Below, piece after piece: positions 49,932 to 59,800 of a DNA stretch of 64,000 nucleotides. The position numbers and the translations under genes were made by a program. The stretch covers positions 4,030,001 through 4,094,000 of the forward strand of contig JACAXG010000052.1 in the NCBI GenBank assembly GCA_018881555.1, given 5' to 3'. The notes beneath the pieces were generated by a model, which was given only the letters and a program-made list of their open reading frames with translations, was not told the origin of the DNA and ran no database searches. The stretch's first letter is position 1; every line of letters begins with the position of its first letter. Origin of the DNA: Amblyornis subalaris (Eukaryota; Chordata; Aves; Passeriformes; Ptilonorhynchidae).

Positions 49932-52900
49932 GGTATATATAAAGGAAGCTAATAGTTGCATTAAAGAAATTTTTAATTATTTATTGGAGTGACTATTAGG
50001 AATTGTTATTACTCTTAGGCATAATTATGTGAAGGAAGTTAAAAGTGAATTAAGATCAATTATTTAAATAATTTTGTAATTTGTCCCAGGACGAAGTTTA
50101 GGCATGCAATTAAGAAATGTGTGTTTTCAGACATTTTCAAGGCTGAAAATGTTGCACTCACAGGTCCTTTTCTGTTTTGCTTCACAAATAGGGTGTGTTG
50201 TAATCTTCTCACACCACCGAAACGGAAAGTTTTAAGAGCTTTCTCTTAAGGCAGGCAGGCAATAGTATTTGTTGGAAAGCAGAAACCCTGGACGTGATTT
50301 AGTGCCCACCAGTAATTCGTATACATTTCGAAAATCTGTCATGATATATGACAGCTCTCTTGGGTACTTGGCTTTTAAAACAGAATTGTTTTCTGAAGAT
50401 GCTGTGGTTTTTTGTCATTGTTTTCTGTTTTGTTCACTCATTTTTCAGCGTTAGAGACCACACATACTGGGCATACTTCTGGTCTCATTCTCACCCATGA
50501 AATTCTGACTTCAGTAGAGTTGCACGGGTGTAAATTAGACTAGGACTTGGCAAGAGAAAGCTTATGATTATATTTGGCAGAGACAGCAGGCTGCAACTTT
50601 ATTAACATAATTAACAGCTACAAACACACCCAACAGGCCAAAGTAATCTAGTGACAGAAGAGAGAAGGTCTTAGTAGGAAAGAATCCTTCGCGCTCTCTT
50701 TTGGTGTTCTGCTTCTTGTTCCTGAGTTCCTACTAAGGCTTGGCGAGTGTTCAATTGAGCTGTAATTCAAATTCATACAGCTCCTGCAAGACACCTTGAA
50801 CAGACTTTTGCTGATGAGTCTATAGAAACTGTCAGCAATACGGAGATTACTTCAGAAGTGTGATGGTTGAATCGAACTTTACTTTCTGATGTTTTGCTTT
50901 TTGAATTAAATTGTTGGACAAGATTAATTGCACGCAGTAAGAGATTTAAATGAATGGCTTTATAAAGCATTAAAGTTCTAAGTATGTCACATGGGAAAAA
51001 AGCTGTAAGGTTTAAATGAATAAATGTATTTAATGCATAAAATGTCTAGGCTAATTTTTTAATTCCTTTACTAACATCTTTTATTGAAAAACCATACTTT
51101 ATTCATCCATCTTAGTTATACTGCAGTGGTTGTGGTAATTTAATATTCCTGCTCTTTGCTAATCTTCTGGTTCAACAGAAGTAAACAATAGGTTTCATAA
51201 ATTAAAAATACGCTCTTCAGAACATGCTTCTAAAGATAAAAAACAAGGCTGTAAACATTTATGACTGAAACAAACTAGATTGTTCAAATACTGCCATGAT
51301 GTATCATGTATATCAATATGGCACTGATATCAGTTAGAATGCAAACAAGGTTTTAAATGATGTGCCCCTTCATTTCAGCTGGAGAATCCGCTTTACACCA
51401 TCTGCCTATCAGATGGTTAGGAACCAGGACTGCGTATTAATGCCACATGTTCGATTTTCATTCCTCTTGTAATGGTTAGATTCATATTGCTAATAGCTGT
51501 GCATGAGCACTGTCGATGAAATTTGTGTGACGATGGAGTGATGAGATATTTATAAAGCTGCCTGTCTCACTGCATAAGCAGCAGGAAGAATGCCAGACAT
51601 AAACAACTTATCAATTTCAGAATATTAATGACAACTACCATTGACTTTAATCCATTGAATATTTTGGCCTGGATACTTTTTAACTGTTCAAATAAATATT
51701 TGTAAAGAATAAAAAATACCTACGTGGCTGTTTGGTGTGATCCGTATTTCTTTCATTTCAGTTGCCTTTGTCAGTTACATCTGGTTATCTCATTTTTGAA
51801 GATAAAATTTCTCCAGTGTATAGAAGTGTGCACCTTGGAAATTCCTTGGCTACTTAATTGTAAGAGTAAATTGATATTAAATGATATTTACATCAAAAGG
51901 CTTTTCCAAACAATAAATTAAAAAATCCCAAGTATTTCCCTGGGTAATAGAATTTTAAAGCTTAATATTTTAAAGTATGAATATAGATACATAGTAGTGT
52001 ATTAACTTCTGCTATCATCACAGTCAGGTGATGGGGAAAAGTAGCAGTAAAGGAGAAACTGTGCTGTGGGCTGGAATTGCTGTGAGGAGCAGCATTAAGC
52101 TAGAATTCTGAGCGTTATTCCTTACATTTCCCTCCTTACTTACATCACTGCTTATACGAGACACACATTTCAGATTCATATGGTTTAAATTAATTGCTGT
52201 ATAGCAAAGTTGTCATTTCAGTCTCTTCTGTGATTGTATGAGAGAAGGCATGAAATTAGGAGTTTAATTTCTGCTTTTTAAAATTACCATTTATTACCAC
52301 AAGCATTATCTTGCGAAAATCATACTACAAAACTAAGCAATTTGTATTTTAGTTTCTCAGTCCCTATCCAAAGAGAAACACAAAAGCATACTTTTTTTTT
52401 GCAAATTTTGTAGCAAAGAGAGTTTGTATTTCAGGAGTTCTGCATCCTGGTCATTATCCCAGGGAAACATAATAATTACAGGTGGGCTCACAAGTCCTAT
52501 GTCCAGCATCTGTTTAATATGTAATTTAGCCCAATACTTGGAAGCACTTAAAAACTGCTGGTCTGGAGTTGTAGTCACAACCGAAAATTTGGGGCCTGCT
52601 GTTGTACTCATGGGTATTGGAATATTACTCGAAAGGATTGTTCTTTAAAAATGCTAGTTTTAGCTTTTCAGAGATATATACATATATTAGAAAAGGAAGT
52701 ATAGGTTATTGTGTTGTTTAATGAACACAGGATGCAAACCAAAGTTCAGAGGTGCACCATCCCTTTTTCTGTGGCCAAATTTAGGGACTATAACCAAATT
52801 TGTATGATGTATGGCTTCATATCCTTCCTCTAAGGTAAAAATATAATTGGAAGCAATCCATGTTATTGTCAATACCTTTTTAAGATCGGAACACCCACAA

Positions 52901-54715
52901 TTTGTAATAGTAGCTAAAATAAAATAAAGAAGCTAAAGTAAAAACCCTTGTATTTATCCACCTTCTCATTTATTTTTGGCTTTTAGTACATCTTCTACCT
53001 GAAACAGCACTTTTCTAAAGAATGTTGATCTGTAATTATGACTTACTCAGTTATTCTCATCGCACTTGAAGGTGTTAGAAGTCAGCCTGTGGGGAGGGTC
53101 TGGAGGCTGGAACCGTTTGCTGATCTTTATGTGGTCATGCAAAGAAGTAAGGGAAAATAACCTTGAGTCAAGCTACAATATATTCAAAGGCACCTCTTAT
53201 GCCACCTCGTAGATCTCCTTATGTCTGTTCACCTTCTGCTTTCTCCCTGCTGGAATTTGCCTTCTGTCCCTCCCCATCACTAGCCAAAAACATGGCAAAA
53301 GTGAACTTGTTTCTCATATAAGGATCAAAGGAGACAACAAGAGACCCTGGGAAGCAGTGGTGGTAGCAATATTTACCTCAGCAACCTGGGATTATTTGCT
53401 TATTTGGTCTTTCCTGCTAAATTGCACTCTTCCTATACTAGACAGCAGCCTTGGCCCACTAGAATAGTAAATTGTGGAATTAGTTCCTCTTGAGATCCAT
53501 AAGACACTTCACACCTCTCAGAGTAGCTGAAAATCAGAGAAGCAGGCACCTTTAAACTAATTGCACTGAGTTTTTTAAGCCTTCTCCACTGTCAGGGCAA
53601 GAATCTTGATTCAAAATGACTGAGGGTCTGTTCTCCTCTTGTGGCATCACAGGCTGAGGGCTGAGTGAGCATCATTGCATTAAACTTACCTGCTTTAATG
53701 CCTTCTCTTTTATTTCTTAGATTTAGTTCTTCATCATTTACATCTCCGTCCCCTGCATTGGTTGTGCGGGGGAGGCAGCTCTTGCGAAGTTTTGACACTG
53801 GCTTCTCTGTGCTACCACCCAGGCTGGGGCAAAGGGATCTGAGTGGGCAGCTGCAGGGCTTGGGCTCCACAGCAGAATTACCCTACCTCAGGGAAGAGGG
53901 CAAAAACTGATACTTGTGACTTTGATTAAAGGCTGCATCTAATTTTGAGTTTTGAAGGCATTACTGGACCATTTCTCCAATTGCTCTTGACAAAGAGAAA
54001 TTTTCCTGGTTTCGTAGAACATTCTTGTAAATGGCTGGATAGCAGAAATTTGGTTTGGTAGGAATAGCACTTGAATTCCCTGCAGGTGGCTTTGCGATTG
54101 GTATTAAATGGGTTAATTCTCATTGATAAATACCTTAATGCCTTCAAGTCTGGGGAGAGCAACATAAGGTATTTTACCAATGTTCTGTATTACTTTCTTC
54201 TAAAAATGCTTCCTAAAACATCTCTTTGCTGTTATGTATGAGAAATGTCTGAGTTCTGTCATCTGTTACTCATAAACAGAAATTATAAACCTGTTTTTTC
54301 TGTTTTCTTTAGCACGTCAAACATTAGAGACCCAAAGGGATTTTTTTTTTCTAAGTATGGTTATGTGCATGTTCACCTATTCATAGTCAGATACTCAGGA
54401 CACCATTTAGAAGCTAAATTAGATTTTTGACTGCATGTATTTGTAGCTGCAGCTAGCTGTGATTGTATTATGAAGGCACTTATTGGATACCAAGTTAAAG
54501 TTTAGATGGATGTATAGCTGTAATTATCTAAATATGATGTGAAACGTTTTACTTGAAAAAGTTGATAGTTTTCAAATCCAACAAGAGGAATAATACTCTG
54601 CAGTGTTCTCTGTTCTTATGTAACAAGCATGAAGGAATAATAACAGTTTTAGTCCCTACAATAATGGAGACTCATAGAATAATGAATATTAAATTTTTTT
54701 CATACTTCTTTGCAG

Positions 54716-54877
54716 GTCTGACAGCAGCAGCTGCAGCAGCAGCAGCTGCCACCAATGCCGCCATAGCAGAAGCAATGAAAGTGAAAAAAATCAAATTGGA
54801 AGCTATGTCCAACTATCATGCAAATAATAACCAGCATGGAGCAGACTCTGAAAATGGAGATCTGAATTCAAGTGTTG
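54716..54877 (+). CDS. DACH1: DACH1 internal coding exon B (polyalanine and linker segment)
   Basis: This is the next coding exon. Its acceptor is CATACTTCTTTGCAG, ending at 54715, and its donor is the consensus GTAAGT at 54878. The exon is 162 nt and phase 1 at both ends. Its first two bases complete the Gly codon begun in exon A, so the joined protein reads PPTGLT followed by nine alanines (codons 54724-54750: GCA, GCT and GCC). It continues TNAAIAEAMKVKKIKLEAM, an Asn/His-rich NYHANNNQHGADSENG, and DLNSSV. This is the linker between the N-terminal Dachshund domain and the downstream low-complexity and coiled-coil regions. The polyalanine run and the KVKKIKLEAM segment match DACH1. DACH2, as I recall it, has a shorter alanine run and KLQKMKLMAM. 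Because the exon length is a multiple of three and both ends share a phase, skipping it would keep the frame. Confidence 0.93.
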
Positions 54878-57806
54878 GTAAGTTTCAGACATAGCATTAT
54901 TATATGTCCATAATACTGAGATATTTTATTAAAATGGTGATCTTTCTGAACTTCCTTCTGAAGTCGTTGATTTGGTGTGAAAAGTTGCATATTTGTTTTC
55001 CTTTTCTTAATGTTTTTAGTATTATTTTGTATCTGACCTTTACACCAGCGTTCAGTGTTGTTGTTACCATTACAAAAACATTCTTTTCTTTGCAGGCTAC
55101 TTTTGCAGACTCCAGTTAATATTTTCCATGAAAGAAAGTGGTTTGATTGCTTAGAGTTCATTTTTCAAAGTACAGGTGGAGTGACAGATGATGGTGTCAA
55201 AGTGAAATTTAACAATGTCTCCTGCTCAGTGTGCTGGGTATCGACTTTAGGTAATTCAGAACACAAGCTTGAAAGCAAAATATTTCATACTTCCATGTGC
55301 CCTGTGACAAAAGGAAAACATACATACACAATAAATTTTGCCATGCTCTGCGGTTCCTATCATATTTTATTTTAATAAACACATTCTTAAAATGTAGTTA
55401 ACAGTTTTTTCCATTTCTTAAGCAGCCATCAGCAGCTCTTGTTCTTTTTCAAAAAAGAATTGTTTCAGTATACTTTATTCATTTGTTTGGACAATTTGTT
55501 TTGCTAAAGCATACTTCAAAGCTAGGATAACTTTTTGTTGTTGTTGATTAAATCTTTAATCATCTGTGTGTGTCTGCTGTAAAATGTTTTGTTATGCCAT
55601 TTCATTGTATTGGCTCCTTTTATCATGTTGAGATAGTATTAACTCAGCAACAGAAATTCAATGACAGAGAGGTACGTTCAGAAGACTGCAGGGAAGATTA
55701 GTCTATACTGGAATAAAATGGCTTCAGATAGGCTTTTTTGTTTTTATTTTGGCCCTTTGTCTAGCTGTATTTTTTTTTCAGTTTTTCATCATCTTAATAC
55801 ATTTGGAATGACTCTTAGAGAGTACGTACTAGCCTTAACATAAATAAATACGTGTTTGTGAACAGTGTTTCTGTACAGTTCAGTGGGCATCGGTGAGGTA
55901 TTATTTAGAAATAGTATGAATTGCCGTTCAAAGAACAGGTTCACCTAGGCTCATACTGTTGTAAATAGCAACAATATGTATGCATTACTGCATAGGGAGA
56001 TTATATGATTGGTTTTGTTTTCCTTTTAAATAAAGGCTTAAAAATGCCTCTGTGATGGTGAAGAAAATAGTCTTAAATTGTGTGTGAGTATTCAGATACC
56101 AACACATGCAGTCACTTGAATACTAGTGTAAAGATTGCTCTCTTGGAGAGGAAACAAGAGAGGGTAGAGAGCAGGTGTCTTTGAAATCTGGGAGGAGGAG
56201 ATAAGTACAAATGAAGTGGAAGGACCAGGTGGCCTCTAGCACACTGGGAGAAAAGTGAAGTAATGAGAAAGGGTGAAAAGTGTAAATGCGAACTGAGAAG
56301 ATAAAGAGTGTGTGCTAAAACTAGAAGCTAGTTTAGATTTTCAGGCTTAGATGAATACATTCTGTGAAATAAAAAGTTCAAATACTGGTTTCTGGAGTTG
56401 CTATTCTGCTTGGCGATTCTAGTGACAAACCACATGTGCATCCATAGAGATGGAAAAGTTTACTGGTAATCAATATCTAAACCACACAGAGTATTTTTAG
56501 AAGAGTGGATAGAAGGAATATCTGAACATCCTCTGAATAAAAAAGAAAAATATCTATTTTGAAATCATTGTTTGAGGCATAATTTAGATAACTAATATGC
56601 TCTCACACAGCCTAGTCATTTTCTCTATTTAAGAAAATACATTCTAGCTATTTTAGTAGGGTAGAGTTAGCGAAGCAAGATTATTTATTGTCATTGTCAA
56701 AATTTCCTCTCAGCCCCTTAACTTACTTGTTAGCTTCAGTTAATTTCCCAATTTAACTGAATGAAGAATTGAGTTAATTTTGTTCAGAAAAAAATGGCTC
56801 TTATGAGTAGAGTGAATAGCTTTCCAGTTGTCTCCATTCCATGAGGAATGGTTCTGAAAATACAGTTTTCTTGTCTGTGCATCCTGTCTTGAGCTACATC
56901 CTTCATACGGAGGATTTCTCAAAAATAGTTTGCTTTTATTTTTCTTTTATAGTGAACCCTATCTAGTGTCCAGTGTTGGTCATGTGTATGGAACCAGAGA
57001 AGTGACTCCTACTGCTAATAATGTCAGGATATTATTAGGTTCATGAAGAGTTAAATTCTTTGTTTATTAGTTGCATTTTTGAAAATTAGCGTACTGTATT
57101 ATCTTGACAAGAACTCATATTTCAAAGGTGTTGCTTTGTAGTAGGTGTGTACTCTTTCTTCTCCTGCATTTTTTTCAGATGTTTATTTATGTCTGTTTGA
57201 ATAAATATTATCAAGTCCATATACCCTTAATGTTTTAAATTATGGCTTGCTAGGCAAGAATATGAAATATTACATTACCAAATGTTGACAGGAGGAAAGA
57301 ATAAAACAAAGGAGAACAACCTGATTTTAGTTTACATTTTAAATTATGTGCCTGACCAAACTGAAAAGGAACAAACGATCCAACCAGGCTAAAAGCTTAA
57401 CTGATACATCCTAGCCCATATGTAGCAGGCATTATGGTGTGCATGGATCGATCATCCCATGCTCCAATGCCTACATAAAAGCAGATAAATAGAATAAGAA
57501 CTCTTATTTTATTTATCTTATCTTATCTTGTTGACTTGTCAGGTTTACTTCTGAATTGTCTCGCTTTTTGGTTTTAATCAAATGCCTAATGTGAATTACA
57601 GACGTAATTTTTGTTGACGAATGTTGTATAATTACACAGATCACTATGCAAATTTATTAACTTGGTCCTTTGAAGCCATGGCCAAAAGGTTAGTGAGTGA
57701 AGGGAGTTAAAGGAAGCCAATGATACTAATAAGTAATTATTTTATATCCCTCAGTTTTGCTGGTAACCTTGAGCTTGCATCCTCCCACCGAAATTATCAT
57801 TTTAGA

Positions 57807-57840
57807 AGGGGGGAAAAAAAAAGAAAAAAAAAAAAAGAAA
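57807..57840. repeat. G6 followed by A-rich tract
   Basis: Six G residues run into about 27 bases of A interrupted by single G residues. It is simple sequence in the intron downstream of exon B. Confidence 0.8.
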
Positions 57841-58423
57841 TTACAGAGGAATCAGAGTGAGGTATTAGCACACTGAGTAAAATATATGGCTGCAACGCCT
57901 TTCTCCCCCATCCACAATCAATTGGATTCTTTTAGTTTAATATTTACTTGCTAAGATGAGATGCTAGTCTGCATGGTGATAAACAGTCTGCTACTGGCAT
58001 CTGAAGGTGACCTGTCAGTTCATATGGACAAATCTCCTGCTTACTGAAATGTACAAAATAAATCATTAAAGCAGGCAGGTGCTCATTCCCAGATTTAAAT
58101 CACCATAGATTTATGATTTGAATTAATGCTTCATTTGGTCATAGAAATAGATGCTGAGACAAATGATATGCAGTGGTTGGGGCTTCCATACTGTAGCCAT
58201 CCTAATATTGATTACTGAGATGTCTTTGCAATCTCTTGTTTATATCAAGTACTGTCTTGTGACAGCTTGGCTGATATGAGCTACATTGCAGATAAGAAGG
58301 AAAAATGTCCCGGGTTCTTTTTAGTGGCAATTCTACATACAACATGCAGGGTAGATAAATTATTGGGGTTTTGTTTAAAAAATGAGTTCTGTAGGGCAGC
58401 AAACAAAAAAGAAAGATTATGCT

Positions 58424-58512
58424 GTGTGTTGGGTGTTTGTTTTTTTGTTGGTTTTGGTGGGGTTGTTTGGTTTGGTTTGATTTGTTGTTGGGTGTGTTGT
58501 TTTTTTTTTTAA
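58424..58512. repeat. G/T-rich low-complexity tract
   Basis: About 90 bases on the + strand are nearly devoid of A and C, with GTTTG, GGTTTT and TGGGTGTG words, ending in a run of T. The short reading frame through it, rich in Gly, Val, Phe and Cys, is compositional. Confidence 0.85.
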
Positions 58513-59728
58513 TTAATTGCAGAATTAAAAGAAAGAGAGTGGCAAGATCAAATTTTAAATTTCCTTGACGAGGTTCTGCTCTTTGTCATATTAACATCTT
58601 GGTATGATATTAGGATCTGTTGTATGTTTACCATCTGATGCTCCAAAGCAATGGATAGGGAAAGCAGCTCAATTGTTTCCTTGCTGCTTAAGTACTTACT
58701 GCCCTGCTGTCCTACTTCGTCAACCTGCAGCAGCAAAAGATAAAAGCCTTTGAAAATAAATACCTTTAAAGCTATTTCTGTGAGCTAGAGTTTGCTATCT
58801 ATAACTTGGTAGGAAGTGAAGAACAGTCCGTATACTTTTGCTTCCCGAACATTTTATATAATGAAAACACTATGCATACACTTTAGGGAATACTCAAAGG
58901 ATTTGTTAAGACCTTTGCCACTTGCTAAAATATGACTCATAAAACTTGTAAACAACTATCAACAATAGTAAATTACTTGCTTAGTAGGAAATGAGTTCAT
59001 ATCTATTCAAAATGTGATCTCAAAACAGATGTCCCAAGAAAATGTCATTGTTTAAACTACATTCATACAAAAAAAATGCTATTATTTCTTTAAGGAAGTG
59101 AAGCAATCATGAAGACTTTGGTGTTCTTAGTTTCTAAACACAGTTGGGAAATACAAGGCAACATTTTACACTTGGCTAGCATGTTAATCCATAAACAACC
59201 ACAAAATGTGTTGAAAATTAAGAGGTTTTCTTGGCATGTTAGGTTTCCTCTTCATCTGCATTACCTTGCAATATTTAAAATTATGAGACAAACACAAGGC
59301 TTCCTGTGATGTGTTGTTCAAAAGTAACACTTGCTTGTATACTGTTCTGGTTTTTTCATCCATAATCAGAGATAAAATGATTTAGGTGAAATTATTTTTC
59401 TCCAGTGACCTTGCCCAATAATAGAACAGTACAAAATGTAGTAATTTCCTTTTTCTAAACACACGTGTCTATTTTAAGGGAAAGAATTACTTTTATGGTT
59501 TCAGGAAAAAGTCTTGGAGACCTTGAAAAAGCAAATAAAAGGAAACAGAGAATGCAGGCCACTGAGCACAGCTCTGCAGTTGCACATCTGATTCTCTGCC
59601 TTGGCAATGTTAATGAACCTCAAATCCTCCCTATAATTAGATGAGGGAATTGCTTATATTTTCAAACAGATGATGCTGCTATAATGAAACGATTGACAGG
59701 GAACTTAAAAGTGTCTACAGTAGTCATT

Positions 59729-59800
59729 TGGTTTCCGGGTTTTGGGTTTGGTTGGGGTTTTTTTGTTTGGTTTTTTGTTTTGTTTTGTTTTGTTTTTTAG
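59729..59800. repeat. G/T-rich tract with (TTTTG)n
   Basis: The first half has spaced G runs (GGG, GGG, GG, GGGG) separated by T runs. The second half is TTTTG pentamers. It lies 1.2 kb from a similar tract at 58424 on the same strand. Confidence 0.88.

Larger units (their letters stand above)
19074..54715 (+). other. DACH1: DACH1 intron between exons A and B (complete, 35.6 kb)
   Basis: This is a complete GT-AG intron of 35,642 bases, bounded by GTAGGA and TTTGCAG. It contains CR1 fragments near 21590, 27208, 33048, 42006 and 45040, a purine-rich stretch around 20220-20720, and a (GGGAA)n array at 27992-28131. It also has a TTG/TTA triplet repeat at 31208-31262, a 22-base T run ending at 48896 and an AT dinucleotide run at 49909-49931. 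An unexplained segment open on both strands lies at 53592-53885. Phase logic shows exons A and B join directly, so no additional constitutive coding exon is needed. A cassette exon cannot be excluded. Confidence 0.88.

Noticed and set aside
53721..53910. + strand exon after the strong acceptor CTTCTCTTTTATTTCTTAG at 53720
   Set aside because: No usable GT donor follows in a suitable place, and exons A and B already join in phase. The minus-strand reading is better supported.
18958..54877. Assignment to the paralogue DACH2
   Set aside because: The nine-alanine run, TQSVTSPENSHIM and KVKKIKLEAM agree with DACH1 as I recall it. DACH2 has a shorter alanine stretch and KLQKMKLMAM. A direct alignment would settle it.
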